Source of the DNA: Peptococcaceae bacterium BRH_c4a
Lineage (GTDB): Bacteria; Bacillota; Desulfotomaculia; Desulfotomaculales; Desulfocucumaceae
DNA: 64,000 bases
NCBI GenBank assembly: GCA_000961585.1
Contig: LADN01000070.1
Coordinates: forward strand, 1-64,000
Direction: 5' to 3'
Below, one piece after another: positions 51,766 to 60,136 of the stretch. How positions within the stretch are numbered: position 1 is the stretch's first letter; each line of letters opens with the position of its first letter. The position numbers and the translations under genes are program-made. The notes under the pieces are model-generated. The model saw only the letters and a list, made by a program, of their open reading frames with translations. It did no database searches and was not told the origin of the DNA.

Positions 51766-52406
51766 TATACCCCACCTCCACCATTAAACATAAACCCCAA
51801 TACCTCCCGGGCGCACCCAAAGGGATTGCCCCATATTTCGCTTCCGGTATAATGAAGAACAATATATCCTTCCAGGGTTAGGAGCCTTGCCCGCCTCTTG
51901 TCTTTCATGGCCTGCTCTCTGGTTTTTTCATGGAATATATGTCCATCGCACTCCACTATAATTTTATGGCGCCGCTTGCCTACCCTGGCCTGAATTAGAA
52001 AATCCACCCGGAACTTTTCTTTGTTAATTTTTATTTCTTCCTGTTGCCGAACAATGATTTCGCCGTCATCGGTCAGCGCAAGGTATTTTCCTTTTTGCGA
52101 TCTAATGGCCAACATCATTAACTGCTCAATTGGTGATTCGCAGAAATTTATAGAACCAACTGCTTTCCGGGCATATTCATCTATCACATCATTAAATATT
52201 TGTCTTACCCGGGGATCAAATTTTTCTGCTTCCCGGCGCCAGTCAAAATTATTCGGCAGCAATTCGATTTCTTGTTTTTTATTATTTTCTTCTTCCTGCC
52301 TGAACTTTTTTAAAATTCTTTCGTACCTATTTTCAGCATGGTCTTTGTTGTCATCAGTCTCTTCCCCAATGATGGCATCAAATGGGTTTACCTCATTATC
52401 GCTCAT
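51765..52406 (-). CDS. DUF559/Vsr-type PD-(D/E)XK endonuclease
   Basis: 213 aa. SPIEQLMMLAI (first acidic residue), FRVDFLIQ (Asp), IIVECDGHIFH (E-x-D/K-like) and AMKDKRRARLLTLEGYIVLHYTGSEIW follow the DUF559/very-short-patch-repair nuclease fold. The N-terminal 75 residues are charged and helical. Shares one base with each neighbour, so it acts with the RecD-like helicase in processing or repair of phage DNA. Confidence 0.8.
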   Translation of the reverse strand: MSDNEVNPFDAIIGEETDDNKDHAENRYERILKKFRQEEENNKKQEIELLPNNFDWRREAEKFDPRVRQIFNDVIDEYARKAVGSINFCESPIEQLMMLAIRSQKGKYLALTDDGEIIVRQQEEIKINKEKFRVDFLIQARVGKRRHKIIVECDGHIFHEKTREQAMKDKRRARLLTLEGYIVLHYTGSEIWGNPFGCAREVLGFMFNGGGGV

Positions 52407-54790
52407 TAAATTTCCCCCCTTAACCTTTCTTTTAACAAGCCAAACCGCCTAACAACTTTGTTGTTCTTGACTGCTATTTCAAAGGCATCTTGGGTGCCGA
52501 CAATGGCCAGTCTGACCTTCCCCCGTGTGCTGCCGGTATATATAATTGGCCGGCTTAACATAATGAAGTGGGATCGGATACAGACCACAATTACCGTGGG
52601 ACTCTCAGACCCCTGTGATTTATGCGTGGTATAACTATAGGCTGGCTCAATGTATGCAAGGTCTTCGGTGCCCAACGGAATCGGTACTCCGTCAAGGATA
52701 AATGTTATTTCTTCCCTCTTTCCATCGCCCCCGGTAATCTCCAAGGTGCCAATGTCACCATTAAAAAGAGATTTGTTATAATCGTTTTTCTTAACCTTCA
52801 TCACCTTGTCGCCGTCCCTGAAGACCCTGTCCCCGAACTTCTTTTCTTTCTTCAGGGGGTCCACCGGGTTGACTATGTCCCGCAGCATGGCATTTAATTT
52901 TTCGGCACTAGCCAACCCCCTGTCTCTTAAAGGGGTCAACACCATGAAGTCCATGGGATTCAATCCCTTGGCACACTGGTCAGTTATAAGTCGCTGAACT
53001 GCCCGGTAAACATCTTCCGGGGTTTCGGCTTCAATAAACCTGAAGTCCCGGCCGCCACACATCGCCTCCAATTCCCGAAGGTTAGGCATTTTCTTATTTT
53101 TTTTACCATCTATTTCCCGACCATAATTTTTAATCATATCGGCCAACAGTGAAATAGTGGACCCCTCTGATTGGCGGTATATAAACTTCAGTTCCGTAAC
53201 TGGCACCACCCCAGATTGAATAATGTCTCTCAGGACTGCACCGGGGCCGACAGATGGGAGTTGGTCCTGATCTCCGATAATAACCACCTGCATGTCGTCG
53301 GGAATGGCCTTAAAAAGGTTGTGGGCTAACTCAATGTCAATCATTGAGCTCTCGTCCAATATCATCAACCCCGGCCCCTTGAGTTGGTTATAATCATCAT
53401 AGGTAAATCCCAATTCCGGATTGTATCCAAGTAACCGGTGAATTGTTTTGGCCCCTTTTTGCGTAGCCTCTGCCAACCTCTTGGCCGCCCTGCCCGTGGG
53501 TGCCGCCAGATAGATTTCCTGCCCGGGGTGGACCGATTCATAACCTGCAACAATAAATTTTGTAATGGTTGATTTACCGGTACCGGGTCCACCAGTGACC
53601 ACAGATATTTTATATTTCAGTCCCCAAATAACCGCCCGTAGTTGTTCCGGCGCCAGGGCGATCCCGGAATTCTCAGCCATTTTTTCTATCAGGGGGAAAA
53701 CTATTTCATCGTTTATGCCGGGCATTTCATTTTTCTTGGTCATCGCCCTGATCTTGTCGGCCAACCCGACCTCTGCCCGGCGCATCCCATCCAGATAAAC
53801 AAGATCCAGACTTAATCCTTCTGGGCCATCTTTCTTTTCCCTGAATAACTCCCCCAACTCAATTAAGTTTTTACCGGCCCGGGCCACATCTCCAAAGTCC
53901 ACTCCGGAGTCTTTTCCCAGTAGATCCAAAACTTCAGCACTGATAGATGCGGAGCTCCGGGCACAGTGCCCTTCCCCTTTGGCCTCCTCCAAAACATGGC
54001 GGATCGCCGCGTCTACCCGAAAAGGACTGTTTTTCTTAATGCCTACGGCAGCGCCAATCGAATCCGCACGATCAAACCCTATTCCGTCCACGTCCTTAAT
54101 TAACTGGTAAGGATTTTCCTTAACTATCTGCAAGGACTCCGCCCCATATTTGGCATATATCCGCCCGGCCATTCCAGCACTTATGCCATGGCGGCAAATC
54201 ATCGCTATGAGATCGCCCAGCGCCCCATGCTCCCGCATCTTTTCGGCAAGTTCGCCCTGCTGCTTTTCCGAGAGTCCGGGGACCGAGAATGCCAGGTCAG
54301 GATTATTTTTTAATTTCTCCAGGCAACTTTCTCCGAGTGCGGCCAGTATTTTTTCGGCAGCCACCCGCCCCAATCCATAGAAATTATTCCCACTGAAGTA
54401 AGCCATAACCCATTGGGCACTTGTCGGGAGGATGATGTCAAAGGCAGTGAAAGAGAACTGACGGCCATACTTGGGATCGGTTATCCAACTACCTTTCAAT
54501 AGAATTTCATCTCCCTGCTTTGCATTTGGCATTATCCCCTTGCATGTAATCTGGTTTTGATCTTCAGTGAGGAGGTTGTCAAAAAAGTTGCCAGTGCCTT
54601 GATTTTCCTGACTTTCTTGCTGATTTTGTTGTCCTGCACTTTTTTTGCTCTCCCCGGACAGAGAAATAATGATAATTGAAAATCCATTCTGCTGATTATT
54701 AAATCTCACCTTTTCGATATACCCGCGAATTTGAATTTCTCCTTTCGGTATACCCTCCTTTTTCCGCATGGCAGTAGCACTACGGGCCAT
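52406..54790 (-). CDS. RecD2-like SF1B helicase
   Basis: 794 aa. An OB-like N-terminal domain is followed by helix-hairpin-helix-type repeats (about 150-260). The helicase has Walker A TGGPGTGKSTITK near 405, DEAH-type LMILDESSMID near 480 and motif III GDQDQLPSVGPG. C-terminal motifs include YTTHKSQGSE and YTGSTRGK. It is the RecD2 type without RecBC and moves 5'-3' on single strands. Transcribed with the nuclease downstream. Confidence 0.88.
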   Translation of the reverse strand: MARSATAMRKKEGIPKGEIQIRGYIEKVRFNNQQNGFSIIIISLSGESKKSAGQQNQQESQENQGTGNFFDNLLTEDQNQITCKGIMPNAKQGDEILLKGSWITDPKYGRQFSFTAFDIILPTSAQWVMAYFSGNNFYGLGRVAAEKILAALGESCLEKLKNNPDLAFSVPGLSEKQQGELAEKMREHGALGDLIAMICRHGISAGMAGRIYAKYGAESLQIVKENPYQLIKDVDGIGFDRADSIGAAVGIKKNSPFRVDAAIRHVLEEAKGEGHCARSSASISAEVLDLLGKDSGVDFGDVARAGKNLIELGELFREKKDGPEGLSLDLVYLDGMRRAEVGLADKIRAMTKKNEMPGINDEIVFPLIEKMAENSGIALAPEQLRAVIWGLKYKISVVTGGPGTGKSTITKFIVAGYESVHPGQEIYLAAPTGRAAKRLAEATQKGAKTIHRLLGYNPELGFTYDDYNQLKGPGLMILDESSMIDIELAHNLFKAIPDDMQVVIIGDQDQLPSVGPGAVLRDIIQSGVVPVTELKFIYRQSEGSTISLLADMIKNYGREIDGKKNKKMPNLRELEAMCGGRDFRFIEAETPEDVYRAVQRLITDQCAKGLNPMDFMVLTPLRDRGLASAEKLNAMLRDIVNPVDPLKKEKKFGDRVFRDGDKVMKVKKNDYNKSLFNGDIGTLEITGGDGKREEITFILDGVPIPLGTEDLAYIEPAYSYTTHKSQGSESPTVIVVCIRSHFIMLSRPIIYTGSTRGKVRLAIVGTQDAFEIAVKNNKVVRRFGLLKERLRGEI

Positions 54791-55182
54791 TCTTATCCCT
54801 CCGTTTTTAGTTTTTTTTATTACATAATTTCATTTAGTATTTATATTACGCCACTATACTCCGTTACGCCCAATCTAAGTTTCTAAGGAAATCGGGTTTT
54901 CATCTAAGGGAACTAAAGTCTTGTCGCCCAAGGCTTTCAAGGTTTTCCCTTCGCCCATTAGACGCCTTAGACGGTTTTGACCCCATAATGCTAATTAAAA
55001 AATTAAATAATATAATTAAAAATTATCACCGCCTATTTTAATTAATTAATTATTTTTCAGGGAGGTTATTGGTCCGTTTTCATCTAAGGCGTCTAAGGAA
55101 ATTTCAAACGCCTACTGCGCCATGGCTTCCACGCATTAGACGATCCTTAGAAAGTCATTAGAAACTTAGATGGATCAATGCC
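54791..55182. other. Candidate phage replication origin
   Basis: A 390-bp gene-free gap between the helicase and primase genes. TCTAAGG or TCTAAG occurs on the plus strand at 54874, 54882, 54903, 55083 and 55092, and inverted at 54965, 55145 and 55165, with further TCTAAT variants. The two clusters flank a very AT-rich stretch (54990-55060). Iterons plus an unwinding element between replication genes are what an origin would look like. Confidence 0.65.
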
Positions 55183-58100
55183 CTAAACTTCATCGTTAAA
55201 CCCCTTCACCCTTACAGTCTCAAGGACTGAGGCTATTTCCTTGACGTTATCGGGCGATTTATCAATATTAATCAAAAAACAATGTTTTGTTGTTGAGTTC
55301 ATCCAGGCGTTTTTTGCCTCTAAAAAATAAGGCTCATCCCGCAAATAGCCGGATACGGACTTCCAGTCAAAGGGTTCTTTGCCTGTTTTTTTGCGATAAA
55401 ATATACTCCAGGCATCATGTAATCCCTTAAACCAAATGGTAAGAATTTTTTCCGCAGGGCGATATTCTATAAAACTCTTGGTGACAATTTCATTTGAAGA
55501 AACAAGATAATTAATGTCATCCCAGAATTGATTAAGCGCGTGATCGTTTTCGCCGCTCATCTTAAGATCCTGACAGGTCTTAACGATCCACTGGACAAAA
55601 CTGTCGCTACGCCTTACGGTCGCATTAAAGCACCCTGCCATTATGGCCCAGTTTTCCGCCGTCCGATCAGATATTTTTAAGCCGATCAACATTTTTTTTG
55701 TTGCCGCTATGCTTTTTAATATTTCTTTCCGGTACTGCTCATAGTTGATGATTAAATGAAAAACAAACCCAGAAAACTTTTCACAATCCACATTAAGCTC
55801 GTCATAATAATCCCGATTTCTTTTGTTGCTACTCATTTGAATAAAACAACTTCTGGTAAAGAGCCCTGAATCTTTTGGAACCTCCTCCCCGGTTATTGAA
55901 ATTGTTCCCAGAACGGGATTGCTGATGGCGCCAAATGTTTGCTTAATTCCCTTCCCCGACATCTGCCGGTTATATGCACTCCTCAAAAAGCCATCCTTCT
56001 TTGTCACCTGTGGCTCGTTCCTATACTCATCAAACCACACGCCCAGGGAGCTAAAATATCCCAGCGCCCGCATTATATAGTTCTGGGAGGTCTCGGGAAG
56101 CGATATCCCGTCTGACTCAATCCCAAAAAACCTAACTATCCATCGCAGAAACGACGACTTCCCTGACTCTCTTTTCCCATGGGGGAATAAAAACGGGAGC
56201 ACCTTATACTTGGCAAAAATGTCCTTGCTAAAGATAGTCATTACCACCCAGCCGATCCCAATGTATGCCTCATAGCCACCGACACAGTGCCGCAGCTTTT
56301 CAGCCACTCCCTGAATGTCTACTGGCCCTTCGTAAAGGGAAGGAATGGCATCCTCTATTGGCTCGTCTTTATGACTTAAATGCAATGACTGTGGTTTATA
56401 ACCAGTCTCATTAATCCAAATTATTCCGTCCTCTCCGGGCCTATAAACCTTACCGTCCTTTATGGCCATATTTCCGAACAGCCAAACAGTCATTTTGTCG
56501 TCATCAATGCGGCCAATTTTTTCAGGAATGTGAATGGCGGTCCCTGCATCCCTGGAAAACTCGTACTCCCAAATGTTTGTCAGGTCCGCAGAACTGCCCT
56601 TAAAAATGTAATTTCCCTTGCCAAAACAAAACTTCTTGAAGGCATCTGCGCCTGACATATGTTCTGGCTCCAGGGCAAAGGGTTTACTGACCTCCCCGAA
56701 CTCATTTATAAGCTCGATATTACGGATAACGCCCTCGCCCGTATGGAAATTGTTCTTTATGTTTATAACAAAATTGGATATTACCTCCTCAAATTTTTCA
56801 CCATCCTTTCCCTTATGGCGCGTTGCCAGGTATTTGTTGTATTCCCGCCGCACAGCGAACCGCTTAAAAAAACGGGCTATTTTCCGTTGAATAATCGGTC
56901 GCCCTTCCTCTGGTAAGGTGTCAAGGTATTCCCGGGGTGGCACGGCAGCCTGGATAACCTTATTAATATCCTCCCTGGTCCGTCCTTGGGCAAGGGCCAT
57001 GTCAAAATCTATCTTCCCCTTTTCCCGCCACGCATCCGGCAGGTTACCAATGACCGTCTGAAAGCCTTCCTTAGCCAATTTGTAGCCCATGAGATAGGCG
57101 TAAAATGGGGTGTCAAAACGATCCTCCACTTTTTCTTTATAATTGGGAAGGGACGAGTCACCCTTTTCCTCGTTGTCGTATATGATGACAACCTTTTCTA
57201 TTTCGGCCTCACGCAGCACTCCGACCAACCGCTCAAAGTATATGCCGGCAAAGGACGCTACTCCAGGGACGGCCAGGGATGGGATTTTCCACTCGGCGGA
57301 CAGGGCCACCGCCTTAAATTCTCCCTCTGTGAAAACTATTGTTTTGGGATGGCCCTTAAGAAAAAACTTTGCATATGGTTGCGGCGCCACATCCTTGAAC
57401 CCTAATTTGTGGGGCCTGAGATGGTAAATTACCGATCCTGAATCCGCATCTCCCCCCTGCTCATCCATGTAGGGAATTATCGCCCGGTCCTGCAATAACT
57501 GCTCACACGGGATAAGTGTATTATTCTGGCGAATCATTACCCCGGATATAGCCAATTCATCCCCCGAAAACTCAGACTGCAGTTGAGTCAGAACCCCGGC
57601 CACATACTCCCCGCCGGAACGAAATTTCAGAGTGTCTATTGTGGCGTCAGAAAACCCCCTTTTCTCTTTCATTTCCTTTCTATGTTCCGGCGTTAAGTGG
57701 GTGAGTTCCACAAACCGGGAATAAATTCTGGCGCTGCTGGGTGGGGCTATGGGCAGAGGATCCCGCCGGCGGTCATCACTGCCGGAGCCAGAACCGCCCT
57801 TGCCCCCCCTACCCTTACCTTTTGGGCGGCCCGGTTTAAGGGAGGCATTTGAGGTGGCGCTGGGGGTGGTGTCCTCCACAATCCCCGCCGCCTCCTTCAG
57901 CAACTTCGCCGCCTCCCCCTTCTCCCGAACCACTCCCAGAAAAAGAAGCAGACTATACAGATTCCCCTTCTCCCCACAGATGTTACACTTCCATGGACCC
58001 ACTACTCCTTTAGGGGTAACCCCGGGGAGGAAGGAAAGTTTTTTCCGCCCGGAGTCGCCGCAGTTCGGACAGTCATAGAGCCAGTTCTTTGTCTCCCTTT

Positions 58101-58209
58101 TGACTGGTTCGGGGAGGTGGCGGGCGGCGAACGACTCTATATCTGTTATCTGTTTCATTATTTCACCAATTTGAAGATTCTTTCGGGCGTGGTCGTCCGA
58201 ATTACTCAA
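55183..58209 (-). CDS. Primase-helicase (zinc finger, Toprim and ring-helicase parts)
   Basis: 1,008 aa. Near the N-terminus WLYDCPNCGDSG and WKCNICGEKGN form a primase zinc finger (about 43-85). A Toprim-like domain follows (IVFTEGEFKAVAL about 295; VVIIYDNEEKGD about 345). The C-terminal half is an ATPase with Walker A FPHGKRESGKSSF (about 690) and a GVWFDEYRN Walker-B-like motif, as in DUF927/SF3-type phage helicases. One protein would therefore prime and unwind. The start may be TTG at 58209 or the ATG 17 codons later (58158). Confidence 0.88.
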   Translation of the reverse strand: MSNSDDHARKNLQIGEIMKQITDIESFAARHLPEPVKRETKNWLYDCPNCGDSGRKKLSFLPGVTPKGVVGPWKCNICGEKGNLYSLLLFLGVVREKGEAAKLLKEAAGIVEDTTPSATSNASLKPGRPKGKGRGGKGGSGSGSDDRRRDPLPIAPPSSARIYSRFVELTHLTPEHRKEMKEKRGFSDATIDTLKFRSGGEYVAGVLTQLQSEFSGDELAISGVMIRQNNTLIPCEQLLQDRAIIPYMDEQGGDADSGSVIYHLRPHKLGFKDVAPQPYAKFFLKGHPKTIVFTEGEFKAVALSAEWKIPSLAVPGVASFAGIYFERLVGVLREAEIEKVVIIYDNEEKGDSSLPNYKEKVEDRFDTPFYAYLMGYKLAKEGFQTVIGNLPDAWREKGKIDFDMALAQGRTREDINKVIQAAVPPREYLDTLPEEGRPIIQRKIARFFKRFAVRREYNKYLATRHKGKDGEKFEEVISNFVINIKNNFHTGEGVIRNIELINEFGEVSKPFALEPEHMSGADAFKKFCFGKGNYIFKGSSADLTNIWEYEFSRDAGTAIHIPEKIGRIDDDKMTVWLFGNMAIKDGKVYRPGEDGIIWINETGYKPQSLHLSHKDEPIEDAIPSLYEGPVDIQGVAEKLRHCVGGYEAYIGIGWVVMTIFSKDIFAKYKVLPFLFPHGKRESGKSSFLRWIVRFFGIESDGISLPETSQNYIMRALGYFSSLGVWFDEYRNEPQVTKKDGFLRSAYNRQMSGKGIKQTFGAISNPVLGTISITGEEVPKDSGLFTRSCFIQMSSNKRNRDYYDELNVDCEKFSGFVFHLIINYEQYRKEILKSIAATKKMLIGLKISDRTAENWAIMAGCFNATVRRSDSFVQWIVKTCQDLKMSGENDHALNQFWDDINYLVSSNEIVTKSFIEYRPAEKILTIWFKGLHDAWSIFYRKKTGKEPFDWKSVSGYLRDEPYFLEAKNAWMNSTTKHCFLINIDKSPDNVKEIASVLETVRVKGFNDEV

Positions 58210-58259
58210 ATGCGGTCACCGCCTACGTAGTTAAAATTTATTGATGTATTGAAAAAATC

Positions 58260-58370
58260 TTGACATGACTCTAGCGTCATAATATAATATTTTAAATAAC
58301 CGTTTCGTGACTCTAGCGTCATAATATAATATTTTAAATAACCGTTTCGTGACTCTAGCGTCATAATATA
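58260..58370 (+). promoter_or_regulatory. Consensus promoter with 42-bp tandem repeats and near-palindromic operators
   Basis: TTGACA (58260-58265), 17 bases and TATAAT (58283-58288). A 42-bp unit begins at 58267 and recurs at 58309 and, in part, at 58351-58370. Each unit starts with GACTCTAGCGTC, a near-palindrome (GAC-N-CTAG-N-GTC) followed by the -10-like sequence. Only the first unit has a good -35. The operators would allow cooperative repression of the gene at 58386 and perhaps of the leftward primase gene. Confidence 0.75.
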
Positions 58371-58385
58371 AGAAGGAGGAGAAAA

Positions 58386-58859
58386 ATGAAAATTTACGAC
58401 CGCAACGAAAACAAATATCTTGATGCCAAGGTTATTGCTAGGCAGGATTTAGCAAAAAATGTTAAATTTTTGACTGTACGCGCCTATTTTGAATGTTATG
58501 GTGTGCCAATAGAATTTGTTGTCATTCAATACAGTGACGGTGTCTACTTTATTACCAATGACTGGATTTCTGATCAACCAACCTCATTTAAAGAAATTAC
58601 TAATCATAGATGGGTTGATCGTTGGGGACAGGATGCTGAAATCGTTGACGGACTCCCTGCCATTTCTTCGCATATATTAAAAAGAGTATTAACCGCAGCA
58701 GAAGCAGAACGCGAATGGAATCTCAAACCTCCCACTGTCCGATCCTCCTGTCTCCATAAAAGATTTCGGAAAGAGGAGGCAAGGCGCTCCGGACGGGATT
58801 GGCTGGTCACGGTTGCTGGCATGGAGCGATTGTATGGACCTAAGCCAGTCACCGAATAG
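58386..58859 (+). CDS. Hypothetical protein under strong control
   Basis: 157 aa with AGAAGGAGGAG site. The first 75 residues (FLTVRAYFECYGVPIEFVVIQYSDGVYFITNDW) look like a small beta domain; the C-terminal part is basic (RKEEARRSGRDWLVT). It is the only rightward gene in the right-hand 20 kb. Unknown function; the operator-rich promoter suggests an antirepressor, toxin or early regulator. Confidence 0.65.
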   Translation: MKIYDRNENKYLDAKVIARQDLAKNVKFLTVRAYFECYGVPIEFVVIQYSDGVYFITNDWISDQPTSFKEITNHRWVDRWGQDAEIVDGLPAISSHILKRVLTAAEAEREWNLKPPTVRSSCLHKRFRKEEARRSGRDWLVTVAGMERLYGPKPVTE

Positions 58860-59094
58860 TCCGCACCGTTTCCTCCATCGCCACCTGGACAAGCAACTTC
58901 CGGGCGAAGTTCCTTATGTTAGTCACCCCGTATTTTTTCAGCAGAGCGTCAAAGTCGGCCTTGATGTTTTCCTGAACGGTCTTTGTTCGCAAAACAGCCC
59001 GCTTGCCCTGCCCCCTCCTGCCATGGATACCACCGCCCGATAGTCTTTCCGCCGAAGTGAGATCGTCAACACCAACCTTCATGTCTTTATTCAC
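58849..59094 (-). CDS. Hypothetical protein, possible DNA-binding
   Basis: 81 aa. A basic N-terminus and helical C-terminus (IKADFDALLKKYGVTNIRNFARKLLVQVAMEE). Converges on 58386 with an 11-bp overlap. Start may be the GTG at 59094. Confidence 0.5.
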   Translation of the reverse strand: MNKDMKVGVDDLTSAERLSGGGIHGRRGQGKRAVLRTKTVQENIKADFDALLKKYGVTNIRNFARKLLVQVAMEETVRTIR

Positions 59095-59353
59095 CTACTC
59101 CAACCCCTTCCGTAACAGCGACAATCCCCTCTGTCTCCGCCATCCAATCCAACCTGTCAATTAGCACATCCCCCGGATAGGCCCGCACCTCATTACCGTC
59201 TCCGTCCCGGCCAACAACATATTCTTTTACAACAACCTTTACAATTGGATTCTTGAACTGTCGATCAAGATCCGGGTATACGTTGTATGGTCGTGGGTGA
59301 GCAATGACCCTCTCCTCGGTGACCTTGCGACTGGTCTTTGTCCTACCTGCCAT
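59087..59353 (-). CDS. Hypothetical protein
   Basis: About 88 aa, beta-rich (PIVKVVVKEYVVGRDGDGNEVRAYPGDVLIDRLDW). ATG at 59353 follows GGGGGTG. Not recognised. Confidence 0.5.
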   Translation of the reverse strand: MAGRTKTSRKVTEERVIAHPRPYNVYPDLDRQFKNPIVKVVVKEYVVGRDGDGNEVRAYPGDVLIDRLDWMAETEGIVAVTEGVGVGE

Positions 59354-59744
59354 ATTGCACCCCCGCATAGATCCAGACCCCTATCCACATTGCAATAACG
59401 CAGGCATACAGCACCGCAGTCCAGAATAACCTGGATATTCTGGCGGAACGAACCGGGTTCCGCCGTCCAATGTCCCGCCGCCCAAGGCCATGACGATCCT
59501 TTTTGCCCAACTCCTTGACTATCCGCTGGCGCAGCTTATAGGGCAGGCCCGGGGTGGTTGCGACAGGGATAGCATTCTCCCCTGAAGCATAAAGCTCATA
59601 CCAAAGGGAATTTCCCCTTGGCGTTGGATGGATTACCGACCCCGGCTTCGCCATGTCGAAATGCACCAGTGCCCCGGTTACGTTATGCCCGCCTTCATGG
59701 GCGCAAAAATCCCCATGTTGTTTACCTCCACCCCATTTAACCAT
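59343..59744 (-). CDS. Hypothetical C-terminal-anchored membrane protein
   Basis: 133 aa. Soluble N-terminal part of unknown fold with FCAHEGGHNVTGALVHFDM, then a basic stretch and one C-terminal TM helix (LFWTAVLYACVIAMWIGVWIYAG). Overlaps neighbours at both ends. Confidence 0.5.
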   Translation of the reverse strand: MVKWGGGKQHGDFCAHEGGHNVTGALVHFDMAKPGSVIHPTPRGNSLWYELYASGENAIPVATTPGLPYKLRQRIVKELGKKDRHGLGRRDIGRRNPVRSARISRLFWTAVLYACVIAMWIGVWIYAGVQYGR

Positions 59745-60081
59745 TTAACCGGTACACCTCCCCTGTCTTAGATTCAATAAATTCAATTTTCATATCCAGG
59801 TCATACGCCATTCTAAACTCCATCTGACAACCTTTGCTATTTAGCCACTCCGGGAAGGGGAGCATGATGCCGGTGAATATTTCTGACCGGAGGAAGGCAA
59901 AGCAATACCGCAACCCCATTTCCCTGTCCTCCGGCTCTCGCATAAAGCTGGTGGCCGCCAGAGGGGAGAAAATTACGCGGTCAGGATACTGCAGGGCCAA
60001 CTTCCGGGCCAGGGCGGCATTTTTCTTTAAGTTATTTTCAATGTCGCCGGCCAGGGGGTGACATAAATACCAGAATTCCAT
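59737..60081 (-). CDS. Nucleoside deoxyribosyltransferase-like (DUF4406-type) protein
   Basis: 114 aa. MEFWYLCHPLAGDIENNLKKNAALARKLA is the N-terminal Rossmann-like start of the DUF4406/YtoQ group, with a later LP..EWLNSKGCQMEFRMAYDLDMKIEFIE helix-strand. Would act on nucleosides, perhaps in phage base metabolism; catalytic role unproven. Confidence 0.65.
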   Translation of the reverse strand: MEFWYLCHPLAGDIENNLKKNAALARKLALQYPDRVIFSPLAATSFMREPEDREMGLRYCFAFLRSEIFTGIMLPFPEWLNSKGCQMEFRMAYDLDMKIEFIESKTGEVYRLNG

Positions 60082-60136
60082 TTGGGGTTGAACCTCCTTA
60101 TTTCATTTTCTTTTCGTTATTTCCTTTTACGCTGGA

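Noticed and set aside
58260-58370. CRISPR-like array from the 42-bp repeats
   Set aside because: The repeats are directly adjacent without spacers and overlay a consensus promoter.
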